Assembly: GCF_036965045.1 (NCBI RefSeq)
Contig: NZ_JBALOV010000032.1
Coordinates: forward strand, 72,804 to 136,803
Source of the DNA: Ferdinandcohnia sp036965045
GTDB taxonomy: Bacteria; Bacillota; Bacilli; Bacillales; Bacillaceae_L
Direction of reading: 5' to 3'
DNA length: 64,000 nucleotides
The position numbers were made by a program, and so were the translations under genes. Position 1 is the first letter of the stretch; each line of letters begins with the position of its first letter. This document shows, piece by piece, positions 18,403-26,566 of the stretch. The notes below the pieces were generated by a model, which had not been told where the DNA came from, made no database searches, and worked only from the letters and a program-made list of their open reading frames with translations.

Positions 18403-18618
18403 CTATCGTTTTTTCTTTTTAAGATCGCTAACTGCGTTCTTTTTTACAATGCGATCTAATACTACCTGGACCTGGATATTTCTTTCATCAATATCGGTAA
18501 CGTTGGTGACCTTGCCTTTTCGTCCTTTTATTTTGATTGCTTCATCAACAGAAGGCACATTTTGCACTAGTTGTGTTAATAACAGATTTTTATTTTCATA
18601 GTAATGAACAACATACAT
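18403..18618 (-). CDS. Small conserved-looking protein, 71 aa
   Basis: 71 residues beginning MYVVHYYENKNLLLTQL and ending in a very basic DLKKKKR tail; a mixed alpha/beta pattern with a central KIKGRKGKVTNV segment. A GAGGTGAT ribosome site precedes the ATG and a terminator follows, so it is a real single gene. I do not recognise the family; no membrane segment or metal motif is seen. Confidence 0.65.
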   Translation of the reverse strand: MYVVHYYENKNLLLTQLVQNVPSVDEAIKIKGRKGKVTNVTDIDERNIQVQVVLDRIVKKNAVSDLKKKKR

Positions 18619-18725
18619 TCATATCACCTCATAACTTAATAAGACCCCAATTATTTACGTGATAATATATGTTTAAAATCTGTTTTGGTCCATAAAATTT
18701 TTAAATTTATAGGTGGGGGAGGTTT

Positions 18726-19298
18726 TTACTTCGATGTCATGCCACCCGAAACAACAAATTTCATTGCATCCTCAGGCTTGACGTCGATAATTTCCACTTC
18801 ATCCTTGGGAATAAGGAATGTGAAGCCTGCGATTTGAAAGGTTTGCTGAATATAAACAGCTACGTAGTCTTTCAATGGATCATAAAAGCTTTCTACATCT
18901 TCGGTCGTGATAAACCCTATTGCTTTTACATCTGTTCCAGGAATTGTTACAAGTGCAACTTTTGAAAAAGATTTCTTTTCACCCAGAAATGAATTAAAAG
19001 TATCTTTAATAACGGAGTAGAGAGTTTTGATTAACGGGATTCTCTCTAATAATCTGTCAATCAAACGAAAAATAGTTCCAGCAAATACTCTCGTTGATAA
19101 CCATCCTAAGATGGTAATGACAACTAACGTAAGCAATAATCCAATTCCGGGAATATAATCCTCTCTTAAATAAGGCTTCAGGAACTTCCCCAAAATCCCG
19201 TCTAAAAACAAAAATACTTTAAAAACGACATACACAACTAAAATAATTGGAACAATCGTTAAAATTCCATTGATAAAATTTCGTAAAATACTTTTCAT
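18726..19298 (-). CDS. DUF502 family membrane protein
   Basis: 190-residue protein with two N-terminal transmembrane helices (about 8-30 and 45-68) and a soluble beta-rich C-terminal domain containing ERIPLIKTLYSVIKD and a PIPGTDVK-like turn, the DUF502 pattern. Function unknown. The ATG at 19298 follows AAGGAGAAG; the longer frame adds six residues without better support. Single minus-strand gene. Confidence 0.83.
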   Translation of the reverse strand: MKSILRNFINGILTIVPIILVVYVVFKVFLFLDGILGKFLKPYLREDYIPGIGLLLTLVVITILGWLSTRVFAGTIFRLIDRLLERIPLIKTLYSVIKDTFNSFLGEKKSFSKVALVTIPGTDVKAIGFITTEDVESFYDPLKDYVAVYIQQTFQIAGFTFLIPKDEVEIIDVKPEDAMKFVVSGGMTSK

Positions 19299-19536
19299 AT
19301 ACACTTCTCCTTGCAACCCTATTATTAGTAGCCATTGCTGCTTAAAAATTTTACACCATAGTCATACAAAAATCCAAATGTCAATGCTCCTATTTTTTGA
19401 GTAACTAACCAAATACTTATCAGACTTTTCAATTCTTTTTTAATAGTCTCAAAGGTTTCCTTGGTAAAAGCCCTTCCTTTCTTAAAATCAAAATCATATT
19501 TTATTAGTAGAGTTTGAACGAAAAGGAGGGAGTGTT

Positions 19537-19803
19537 ATGAACGAAAGAAGAAGGTTTGGTTTTTGTATGCCTGGTTATAGGTGGTGTGGTCCAGGCTGTG
19601 GTGGCTCCGGTCCACCGACAAATCGGGTGGATTCATGTTGCATGAGACATGACCTTTGTTATCAACGCTATGGTCCATCTCGGGAATGTGACGTTGCATT
19701 TATGGAGTGCTTACGACAACGAAGAAATCGATATACAAAAGAGGGAAGAGATGCGGCATTTTTTTATAATGTGATGAGAATTAGAAGTGTATTTAGACCA
19801 TGA
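19537..19803 (+). CDS. Small phospholipase A2-like protein
   Basis: 88-residue cysteine-rich protein with a secreted-PLA2-like core: a calcium-loop-like WCGPGCGGSG near residues 20-30 and the catalytic-type CCMRHDLCY, in which the HD dyad follows paired cysteines, as in sPLA2 and the parvovirus VP1 PLA2 domain. A later C-D-V-A-F segment fits the second helix. No signal peptide is present (start MNERRRFGFC), so it is either intracellular or incorporated into the spore. Strong AAAAGGAGG ribosome site; monocistronic. Confidence 0.75.
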   Translation: MNERRRFGFCMPGYRWCGPGCGGSGPPTNRVDSCCMRHDLCYQRYGPSRECDVAFMECLRQRRNRYTKEGRDAAFFYNVMRIRSVFRP

Positions 19804-19808
19804 AATAT

Positions 19809-19841
19809 AGGTGCCAATTCCTACGGGATTGACACCTTTTT
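19809..19841 (+). terminator. Intrinsic terminator
   Basis: 13-base arms with two imperfect pairs (AGGTGCCAATTCC / GGGATTGACACCT), 3-base loop, then TTTT. It may also serve the convergent Rieske gene. Confidence 0.72.
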
Positions 19842-19848
19842 ATTTGAT

Positions 19849-20826
19849 TTATGCTGTTCCTAGAGTTACTCCTATTTTCTTCAAATATTGACGATAGGCA
19901 ATACTCATTCGGTCTGATTTTAAGGAAAGTTCAACTTGTAAATCTAGTGGTAGGTCTTCTGGCTTTTGATTTTCAACAATTGGCTTGTCTTGGGCGAAAA
20001 TCATATCTTGGAACTTAACAGTCTCTTCGTCAGTTGTACCTGTGTCATAGTTAAAGGAAATAATTCCATGGGCAATCGATTTTTCTTCTGTAACAGGTTG
20101 AATCATAAGGACAATAGTCATCTTATTCTCATTATCAGGATCTCTCTTGGTGAATTGCACAACAAGAGGATTGAATACTTCATATGTGTAATAAACATCT
20201 TTAGCAACCCCAGTTCCGTCTGGATCTGGTTGGAAGATGGCAATCTCATCAGAATAAATAGAATCTTCCCCCTGATGAACATCGTAATCACCGATCACTG
20301 GTTTGTCTTGAACACCTAGAAAACCTTCATGAACGAACGCAAGGTGACCAACATCTAGGAAATTTTCAACAACTCTAGGAGGCTTCGCATTTATTTCAAT
20401 TTGTCCCCAAATTACATTATGGTAGCTTTCGTCAAGAAACGGACGATATGTAAACATTTTGGGATTATTATTGTTTAAGTTTACCCATACATAGCCATAT
20501 TCTTCGCGGCATGAATATTTAATTGCCTTCGCTTTTAATGGTATTTTTCTTCCTTCAGGCAGTTGTGGAATTTTTGTACAATCCCCTTCAGAGTTATATT
20601 CCCATCCATGGTACGGACATACAAGCTTACCGTCTTTAACGCATCCCAGTGAAAGGGCAGCACCACGGTGTATACAAAGGTCTTTAAACGCATGAATGCC
20701 TTCTTCTGTTCTAAATAAAACAATTCTTTCACCTAATACAATCACTTGTTGTGGTTCTTCTTTAATATCTTCAGCTCTAGCTGCAACAATCCATTGATCT
20801 CTTAATACTTGGTCCTCAACTAACAT
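19849..20826 (-). CDS. Rieske non-heme iron oxygenase, alpha-subunit type
   Basis: 325-residue ring-hydroxylating/demethylase-type oxygenase. The Rieske [2Fe-2S] ligands are C51-x-H53 and C70-x2-H73. The catalytic mononuclear iron site is visible as NFLDVGHLAFVHEG (Asp/His/His). The substrate is not predictable; single-component O-demethylases and PaO-like enzymes share this layout. No reductase or ferredoxin gene is next to it. ATG at 20826 follows AAGGAGG with 7-base spacing. It is divergent from an NCS2 nucleobase permease, which hints at a heterocyclic substrate. Confidence 0.85.
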   Translation of the reverse strand: MLVEDQVLRDQWIVAARAEDIKEEPQQVIVLGERIVLFRTEEGIHAFKDLCIHRGAALSLGCVKDGKLVCPYHGWEYNSEGDCTKIPQLPEGRKIPLKAKAIKYSCREEYGYVWVNLNNNNPKMFTYRPFLDESYHNVIWGQIEINAKPPRVVENFLDVGHLAFVHEGFLGVQDKPVIGDYDVHQGEDSIYSDEIAIFQPDPDGTGVAKDVYYTYEVFNPLVVQFTKRDPDNENKMTIVLMIQPVTEEKSIAHGIISFNYDTGTTDEETVKFQDMIFAQDKPIVENQKPEDLPLDLQVELSLKSDRMSIAYRQYLKKIGVTLGTA

Positions 20827-20938
20827 GACCAATCCTCCTTAGTTTTAATTCCTCATTACATTTTATATATTTCCACAAATGAAGTCAATAAAAAACGAAC
20901 ATTAAACAAAATAATAAATAAATTATTCGTATTTTGTA

Positions 20939-20967
20939 TTTACATTTTTAAAAACCTTCTTTATAAT
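20939..20967 (+). promoter_or_regulatory. Sigma-A promoter of the NCS2 permease
   Basis: TTTACA, 17 bases, perfect TATAAT. Just downstream, at 20975-20988, ATGTT-N4-AACAT forms a palindrome placed like a repressor operator around the transcription start. Confidence 0.65.
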
Positions 20968-21100
20968 GCAAAATATGTTATGCAACATGTTAATAGTGTT
21001 TTTGTAAAATTCCTATCATGCTATACATTATTAACCAGGGTTTTTACTCTGATAGAAAGGCATTTATTCAGACTTATTTCATAATATTGGAGGAATAGTA

Positions 21101-22435
21101 GTGGAACACAATTCTCAAAATCCGAACTTAGTAGTCGGAGTCAATGACAAAATTAGTGTTGGCAAATCTCTTTTGTTAGGTTTTCAACACGTACTCGCAA
21201 TGGATCTTTATATTGCGCCAATTATTATTGCGGGTTTACTTGCATTGAACACAATGGATACGACTTACTTCATTCAAATGTGTTTTCTCGCAGCTGGTAT
21301 TGCTACACTCATTCAAACAATCGGCGGGTTAAAATTACCTGTCGTTCAAGGTCCATCCTATGTACCAATCGGTGCTCTTGCAGCTATCGGTGGAAAGCTT
21401 GGATTAGGAGCAGTATTTGGGAGTTTAATACCAGGAGCATTATTAATTGCGGTTTTAGGATATCCATTAAAGGTCTTTGCAAAAACCGTTAGAAAAATTA
21501 TTCCTCCTCTAGTTGGTGGAACTGTAATTGTCATTGTTGGGATTTCATTAATGCCAAGTGCATTCAATAGTATTTACACAGCACCAGGAAATGTTGGGCA
21601 CAATGTGATTGTCGCTGCTGTTTCAGCAGGCGTTTTATTGGTATTCATGTTACTTGGTCGCAAAAAATCGGGATATGGTACATTTTTTCGTTTAGTATCC
21701 GTTATTTTAGCAATTGTAATTGGAACTATTACAGCTTCATTCTTTGGTACTGTAGATTTTTCAGTCGTTAAGGATGCAAAGTGGATTTCATTACCCAGCT
21801 TCTTCCCATTTGGAAAGCCTGTCTTTGATCTTCAAGCCATATTAACAATGGTATTTATTTATATGATAATTTTAATTGAAACAACTGGTACTTGGTTTGT
21901 AGTCTCAACCGTTACTGGTGAAGAATTGAATGATAACCGGTTAAATCGCGGATCTGTAGGTGAGGGGCTAGGCTGTTTTGTAGGTTCTTTAGTTGGCGGT
22001 ACGCCAGTAACAGGTTATTCTTCCAATGCCGGTATTCTTGCAATTACAGGTGTTGCGAGTCGTATGGCAATAATCGCCGCTGGGATTATACTAATTGTTT
22101 TAGGATTAATTCCAAAGCTTTCTGCCATAATTACTTGTGTGCCACAGCCTGTAATCCAAGGTATTTTTGGAGTTGTCTGTGTGGCAATTGTAATGAATGG
22201 TCTTAAGGTCATTCAACATGTAACGATAGATGACCGTAATATGATTGTAATCGGTGTTCCCATACTGTTAACGGTTGGAACAATTGTTTTGCCGAAAGAA
22301 ATACTTTACAGTGTACCTGATTTTGCTAATTATATTCTTTCTTCTGGAACAGCTGTGGGGGCAATCGCGGTATTGATTCTTAATTTGCTCATTCCTGAGG
22401 AAAAGAGGAAAGCAAATACTAAATCGATCTCCTAA
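21101..22435 (+). CDS. Nucleobase:cation symporter-2 family permease (xanthine/uracil/urate type)
   Basis: 444-residue membrane protein with about 14 hydrophobic helices. NCS2 features include GFQHVLAMDL at the start, VQGPSYVPIGALAAIG, and GGTPVTGYSSNAGILAITGVASR, which matches the family's conserved mid-protein motif. It should import a purine or pyrimidine base with a proton. The GTG start follows GGAGGAA. Its divergent neighbour is a Rieske oxygenase; a shared catabolic role is inference only. Confidence 0.88.
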   Translation: MEHNSQNPNLVVGVNDKISVGKSLLLGFQHVLAMDLYIAPIIIAGLLALNTMDTTYFIQMCFLAAGIATLIQTIGGLKLPVVQGPSYVPIGALAAIGGKLGLGAVFGSLIPGALLIAVLGYPLKVFAKTVRKIIPPLVGGTVIVIVGISLMPSAFNSIYTAPGNVGHNVIVAAVSAGVLLVFMLLGRKKSGYGTFFRLVSVILAIVIGTITASFFGTVDFSVVKDAKWISLPSFFPFGKPVFDLQAILTMVFIYMIILIETTGTWFVVSTVTGEELNDNRLNRGSVGEGLGCFVGSLVGGTPVTGYSSNAGILAITGVASRMAIIAAGIILIVLGLIPKLSAIITCVPQPVIQGIFGVVCVAIVMNGLKVIQHVTIDDRNMIVIGVPILLTVGTIVLPKEILYSVPDFANYILSSGTAVGAIAVLILNLLIPEEKRKANTKSIS

Positions 22436-22443
22436 TCACAAAC

Positions 22444-22477
22444 GCCATCTAGCATAGAAGACTAGGTGGCTTCTTTT
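22444..22477 (+). terminator. Intrinsic terminator
   Basis: 9-bp stem (GCCATCTAG / CTAGGTGGC, one wobble), then TTCTTTT; closes the permease gene. Confidence 0.75.
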
Positions 22478-22484
22478 GAATAAA

Positions 22485-22520
22485 AAAACTCTCAATTTCA
22501 TCATTGAAACTGAGAGTTTT
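22485..22520 (-). terminator. Intrinsic terminator of hmp
   Basis: 15-base arms with one mismatch (AAAACTCTCAATTTC / GAAACTGAGAGTTTT). T-rich on both strands, so probably bidirectional. Confidence 0.8.
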
Positions 22521-22534
22521 TAAATAGTATACAA

Positions 22535-23758
22535 TTATTGGACAGTTACTGCTTCTGTTGTTTCTTCTAATTCATCTGCTGGGCCAAAGAATTCGAAGTG
22601 GATTTTCTCTGATGAAACTCCCCATTCTTTTAATGAACGATACATCATTTTCATAAATGGTACCGGTCCACAGAAGTAGAAATCAGCTTCAGTTGTTCCT
22701 ACAGTTGCTTTTAACCAATCAAGGTCAATGAAGCCTTCCTTATCGTAGTTCATGTCTTGACGGTCTTGGTCAGTAGGGGCAGAATACGCAACGAAATTTT
22801 TCACACTCTCATGTTTCTCTGCAAGTGCTGCAACCTCATCTTTTAATGCGTGAACCTCACTGTTAAGTGCACCATGAATGAACATAACTTCACGTTCAGG
22901 CTGTTGCTCCACGATTGTATTTAGCATACTAACCATTGGCGTTAATCCAACACCACCACTAATTAAAATAGCAGGAGTTTCCTTCGATTCAAGAATGAAA
23001 TCACCAGCCGGAGCACTAATAGTAATCACATCGCCTACATTGATTTCTTGATGTAAGTAATTTGAAACGACACCATGCTCTTCACGCTTTACACTAATTC
23101 TGTAATAGTCTTTACCAGGTGCATCTGAAAGGCTATAGTGACGGATATGAGTATATTCATCACCTTGAGGCTGAACTTTAACAGTTAAATATTGACCAGC
23201 TGGATAAGAAGCAATTTCTTTTCCATCCTCAGGTTTTAAATAGAAGGAAGTAATAACTTCACTTTCTTTCACTTTACAGTCAACGACAAAGTTTCTGAAG
23301 CCTTCCCAACCACCAGGCTGTTCTTTTGCTTCCTTATACATTTCTTTTTCCACACCGATGAATGCATCTGCAATCACACCATAGGCTTCAGCCCAAGCAT
23401 TGATGATATCATCCGTTGCCGCATCGCCTAACACTTCTTTAATTGCACCAAGTAGATTCTCACCAACGATTGGATAATGTTCTGGTTGAATTCCTAATGC
23501 ACGGTGTTTTTGAGCAATTTGTTTAACGACTGGAAGAATAGCTTCTAAATTATCAATATGAGCAGCAGCCGCGTAGACTGCGTTTGCTAATGCGGTTTGC
23601 TGACGACCTTGTCTTTGGTTAGCGTGGTTAAAAATATTTAATAATTCCGGGTTGTTTTTAAACATACGTTTGTAAAAATGAGTTGTAATATTTTTTCCGT
23701 ATTTTTCAAGAACTGGAACAGTGCTTTTCACGATATCAATTGTTTTTTCATTTAGCAT
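22535..23758 (-). CDS. hmp: Flavohemoprotein, nitric oxide dioxygenase
   Basis: 407 residues in the usual Hmp order: globin domain (1-140, proximal His in AQKHRALG near 85), FAD-binding ferredoxin-reductase domain with RHYSLSDAPG, and NAD domain with GGVGLTPMVSML and a C-terminal FYFCGPVPFMK. It oxidises NO to nitrate with O2 and NADPH. It is divergent from nsrR, its known NO-sensing repressor in Bacillus, and two dyads in between match the expected operator positions. Confidence 0.97.
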   Translation of the reverse strand: MLNEKTIDIVKSTVPVLEKYGKNITTHFYKRMFKNNPELLNIFNHANQRQGRQQTALANAVYAAAAHIDNLEAILPVVKQIAQKHRALGIQPEHYPIVGENLLGAIKEVLGDAATDDIINAWAEAYGVIADAFIGVEKEMYKEAKEQPGGWEGFRNFVVDCKVKESEVITSFYLKPEDGKEIASYPAGQYLTVKVQPQGDEYTHIRHYSLSDAPGKDYYRISVKREEHGVVSNYLHQEINVGDVITISAPAGDFILESKETPAILISGGVGLTPMVSMLNTIVEQQPEREVMFIHGALNSEVHALKDEVAALAEKHESVKNFVAYSAPTDQDRQDMNYDKEGFIDLDWLKATVGTTEADFYFCGPVPFMKMMYRSLKEWGVSSEKIHFEFFGPADELEETTEAVTVQ

Positions 23759-23778
23759 GATTAGACGTCCTTTCTAAA

Positions 23779-23799
23779 ACAAATATTTAAAATACATGT
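23779..23799 (-). promoter_or_regulatory. Candidate NsrR operator for hmp
   Basis: AT-rich dyad about 20 bases before hmp. On the minus strand it reads ACATGTATTT followed by TAAATATTTGT, close to the Bacillus NsrR-type ATGTATTT dyad. Confidence 0.5.
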
Positions 23800-23824
23800 T
23801 TATAATATAACGACAGTGCTAATA

Positions 23825-23849
23825 AAAGATACCTTTAGAATACATCTTT
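23825..23849 (+). promoter_or_regulatory. Second candidate NsrR-type dyad
   Basis: AAAGATACCT and AATACATCTTT flank a short centre, so arms match at the outer AAGAT / ATCTT and AT-rich core. It lies between the divergent hmp and nsrR genes. Confidence 0.42.
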
Positions 23850-23887
23850 TGAAAAGTTGTCACATTTAGGTAAGGACAGGACTTTCG

Positions 23888-23896
23888 TGCTATACT
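23888..23896 (+). promoter_or_regulatory. Extended -10 promoter of nsrR
   Basis: TG-C-TATACT, an extended -10 element, with only a weak -35. It is about 35 bases upstream of the nsrR ATG. Confidence 0.5.
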
Positions 23897-23929
23897 TAGA
23901 GAGAACTCATGAATATAAGGAGTTTTTAA

Positions 23930-24376
23930 ATGAAATTAACAAATTATACGGATTATTCGTTACGTGTTTTAATGTATTTGGCAATGAAAAATGAAGAAGA
24001 ATTATGCACCATCCAAGAAATTGCAGAAGCATATAATATATCAAGAAATCATTTAATGAAAATCATTCATCATTTAGGAAAACTAGAATATATCAAAACA
24101 ATTCGAGGGCGTAATGGTGGCTTTAGGCTTGCGAAGCATCCGAAGGATATTAATATTGGGGAAGTCGTTTCAAATACAGAAGAGGACTTTAATATCGTTG
24201 ATTGCTTTAAAGAAGGAGGGGGCTATTGCTCAATCTCGCCATCTTGTAAACTAAAACATGCCTTGTATGAAGCATTACAGGCTTTCATAAATGTATTGAA
24301 TGGGTATACATTAGAGGATCTTGTTACTAATAAAACAGATTTGCTTGATTTATTTCGTTTGCAAGAAGAGAAGTAA
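23930..24376 (+). CDS. nsrR: Rrf2-family nitric oxide sensor repressor NsrR
   Basis: 148-residue winged-helix Rrf2 regulator. The three iron-sulfur cluster cysteines fall at residues 92, 100 and 106 (CFKEGGGYC, then SISPSC), the same numbers as in B. subtilis NsrR. The N-terminal helix-turn-helix covers about 25-65 (IQEIAEAYNISRNHLMKII). Position divergent to hmp confirms the assignment. It should repress hmp until its cluster is nitrosylated. Confidence 0.95.
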   Translation: MKLTNYTDYSLRVLMYLAMKNEEELCTIQEIAEAYNISRNHLMKIIHHLGKLEYIKTIRGRNGGFRLAKHPKDINIGEVVSNTEEDFNIVDCFKEGGGYCSISPSCKLKHALYEALQAFINVLNGYTLEDLVTNKTDLLDLFRLQEEK

Positions 24377-24496
24377 TGTGGGAAATAACATTCCCTTTCC
24401 GGTCTGACTCTCCAATAGGAACCAATACTAGTCGTTTAACATACATTTAAGTAGACGAAGTAATTAGAAAATTGGTTTTAAAGGAGAAGGAGAGAG

Positions 24497-24931
24497 ATGA
24501 TAAGACATACGCCTGGTTTTTATTGCCCTTATTGTCACGGATACGTAGAACCACGGAATTGGTATGACGAATACTATTACCAACAGTACTCTGTACCATA
24601 CTATGGGTGGGATTGGAATCGGAATCCTGAAACGATTTTAGGAAAAGCAACTTGGACATGGGGCGGAACACCAACAAAATGTGAAATCGGATGGTCCTAT
24701 GATAACAATATGACCGTAGCAGTCAGCGAAAACAGCCCATTTAAATGTGGTCAGCGATTACGAATTCGTAATGTGTCATTTGTCCCGAATCAAGACATCA
24801 TTGTAACAGTAGTAGACCAAGTGAAGAAATTCCCTGCTAATCGAATCAATCTTCATCGAAAAGCATTTGAAGCCTTGGGTGCATCACCTAGTGTAGGGGT
24901 ATTAAATGTAGAAATTACGCCTATCGATTAA
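24497..24931 (+). CDS. Double-psi beta-barrel protein with CxxC head
   Basis: 144 residues. The start (MIRHTPGFYCPYCHGYV) has a CPYC pair; an aromatic Tyr/Trp-rich linker follows; residues ~48-142 fit an RlpA-like double-psi beta-barrel (GKATWTWGG..., a central KCGQRLRIRN strand, VVDQVKKFPANRINLHRKAFEALG, ending VLNVEITPI). The DPBB usual catalytic Asp is present in the VVDQ strand. No signal peptide is seen, so a spore or cytosolic location is likely. GGAGAAGGAG ribosome site; own terminator. Confidence 0.68.
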   Translation: MIRHTPGFYCPYCHGYVEPRNWYDEYYYQQYSVPYYGWDWNRNPETILGKATWTWGGTPTKCEIGWSYDNNMTVAVSENSPFKCGQRLRIRNVSFVPNQDIIVTVVDQVKKFPANRINLHRKAFEALGASPSVGVLNVEITPID

Positions 24932-24938
24932 AAGACTC

Positions 24939-24973
24939 AAAGGAGAACAATCCCTAAATTGTCCTCCTTTTTT
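24939..24973 (+). terminator. Intrinsic terminator
   Basis: 13-base arms with one mismatch (AAAGGAGAACAAT / ATTGTCCTCCTTT) then TTT; ends the DPBB gene. Confidence 0.8.
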
Positions 24974-24986
24974 CATGCTATTTTTC

Positions 24987-25121
24987 TTATTCCATTTGAT
25001 CCATAAGCTCGCGATGATTTTCCTCATCATTTTCTTTAAGAAGATTTTCTGAATGTAATGCATCATAAGCTGGATTTGTAATATAAAGAACCTGGTTCTT
25101 CAGATGTTCATCTTTCTTCAC
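24987..25121 (-). CDS. Small uncharacterised protein, 44 aa
   Basis: GTG-start frame of 44 residues behind AAAGGATGG: a hydrophilic, acidic peptide with VLYITNPAYDALHSE in the middle and ENDEENHRELMDQME at the end. Not recognised. Support is the ribosome site and the compact fit between a terminator and the next gene. Confidence 0.5.
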   Translation of the reverse strand: MKKDEHLKNQVLYITNPAYDALHSENLLKENDEENHRELMDQME

Positions 25122-25285
25122 AAATATCCATCCTTTCCCATTTCTTATTTTACTAATATGGCTGTTTTTAGATTGTTTTAGACACAGAAAATCTTTTAAT
25201 AAATTTTTATATTAGCAAGCACATTTTTATATTCCCATCATATACTACTTATTGTGTGAGAAATTGTTAGAAGGGAAGTATAAAG

Positions 25286-25417
25286 ATGAGCAACGAGATT
25301 AAAACACCAGTTACCAACGACTACAAGGACAAAGAAGGGTACAAAGTAATCAAAGTCAATCTAAACAATCCAACAGAAAATTTATTTGCAGTCGTAACTC
25401 CTATAAAGATGCAGTAA
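25286..25417 (+). CDS. Small uncharacterised protein, 43 aa
   Basis: ATG frame of 43 residues (MSNEIKTPVTNDYKDKEGYK...) with an AGAAGGGAAG ribosome site and its own long terminator hairpin right after the stop. Soluble, mixed charge. Family not recognised. Confidence 0.58.
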   Translation: MSNEIKTPVTNDYKDKEGYKVIKVNLNNPTENLFAVVTPIKMQ

Positions 25418-25426
25418 TCTAATTAA

Positions 25427-25476
25427 AATACTATCTTTTCGTACGTATTCTTACATAGAAAAGATGGTATTTTTTA
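25427..25476 (+). terminator. Intrinsic terminator
   Basis: 14-base arms with one mismatch (AATACTATCTTTTC / GAAAAGATGGTATT) and a T run; ends the 43-aa gene. Confidence 0.75.
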
Positions 25477-25593
25477 TTTTGCTAGAAATAGAACCTGAAG
25501 TACAAGGGGAGTAAATACATTTAAAGGGCTCAATCAAATACCTTTACTTTTTGGCATGAACATACTATGCTTAAAGAAAGAATATTCGCAAAC

Positions 25594-25684
25594 TACTAGG
25601 GGTGCCCAATTGGGCTGAGAGAAAAACGGACGTTTTTTAACCCTTTGGACCTGATCCGGCTAATACCGGCGGAGGAAAGTAGAG
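25594..25684 (+). ncRNA. TPP (THI-box) riboswitch
   Basis: The thi-box signature is complete: GGGGTGCCC, GGGCTGAGA, AACCCTTTGGACCTGATC, then GGCTAATACCGGCG and GAGGAAAGT. It binds thiamine pyrophosphate and should switch off the downstream SDR-thiW operon through the terminator at 25715. Confidence 0.97.
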
Positions 25685-25714
25685 TGGAAACTTCCATTTT
25701 CTCTTGATACCAAT

Positions 25715-25746
25715 GCCAGGTCCATTAATGTGGACTTGGCTTTTTT
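25715..25746 (+). terminator. Riboswitch expression-platform terminator
   Basis: 10-bp stem (GCCAGGTCCA / TGGACTTGGC, one G-T), 6-base loop, six T. It sits between the TPP aptamer and the first gene. Confidence 0.88.
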
Positions 25747-25783
25747 GCGTTTTTCTTATTTACTATTTTAGGAGGCTACTAGA

Positions 25784-26545
25784 ATGAAATTACAGAATCA
25801 GGTTATTCTTGTCACAGGAGGCGCTCGTGGATTAGGGAAGGAGATTGTAAAAGCGTTCGCTAATCAAGGAGCGAAAGTAGTTATTAATTATTTCAATAGT
25901 GAAGCAAAAGCCTATGCTTTAAAAGAGGAAATTGGTGAAAATGCAATTGCGGTTCAAGCAGATGTCACAAAACGTGAACAGGTAGATAACCTATTTGTTG
26001 GAGCGAAAAAGCAGTTTGATCAACCTATTACAACAGTTGTTAATAATGCCTTAATTAATTTTCGTTTCGATCCAATCGCTAGAAAAAATGCAGCAGATAT
26101 TTCATGGGAGGATTATCACGTACAGCTTGAAGGTGCAATCCGCGGAGCCTTACATACAACCCAGGCAGCGATGTCTGACATGAAGGAGCTAGGATTTGGT
26201 CGAATCATAACGATTGGTACAAATCTCTTTCAAAACCCTGTTGTTGCTTATCATGATTACAACACAAGCAAAGCAGCACTTCTAGGATTTACACGAAACA
26301 TGGCAAAAGATTTAGGTGCCTTTGGTATAAATGTGAACATGGTGTCAGGAGGATTGCTCCAAACAACAGATGCGAGTTCCGCAACTTCTGATGAGGTTTT
26401 CCAATTAATCAAGGATTCTACACCACTTCAAAAAGTCACAACTCCAGAGGATGTTGCGAACGCTGTTCTATTCTTTGCTTCTCCTTGGAGTAAAGGTGTA
26501 ACAGGGCAGAACCTAGTTGTTGATGGCGGCCTAGTAATGGATTAA
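25784..26545 (+). CDS. SDR-family reductase under TPP control
   Basis: 253-residue classical short-chain dehydrogenase. TGGARGLG binds the nucleotide near residue 11, NNA lies near 85, and the catalytic motif is YNTSK with a preceding Ser/Thr in ITIGTN. It is annotated by similarity as FabG-like, but location behind a TPP riboswitch and before thiW means it probably reduces a thiamine precursor or related metabolite, not acyl-ACP; this is inference. Ribosome site AGGAGG. Confidence 0.85.
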   Translation: MKLQNQVILVTGGARGLGKEIVKAFANQGAKVVINYFNSEAKAYALKEEIGENAIAVQADVTKREQVDNLFVGAKKQFDQPITTVVNNALINFRFDPIARKNAADISWEDYHVQLEGAIRGALHTTQAAMSDMKELGFGRIITIGTNLFQNPVVAYHDYNTSKAALLGFTRNMAKDLGAFGINVNMVSGGLLQTTDASSATSDEVFQLIKDSTPLQKVTTPEDVANAVLFFASPWSKGVTGQNLVVDGGLVMD

Positions 26546-26566
26546 ACAACCATGGGAGGTTTCATA

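Noticed and set aside
18296..18601. 101-aa plus frame after nadE
   Set aside because: Runs through the nadE terminator and antisense to the 71-aa gene.
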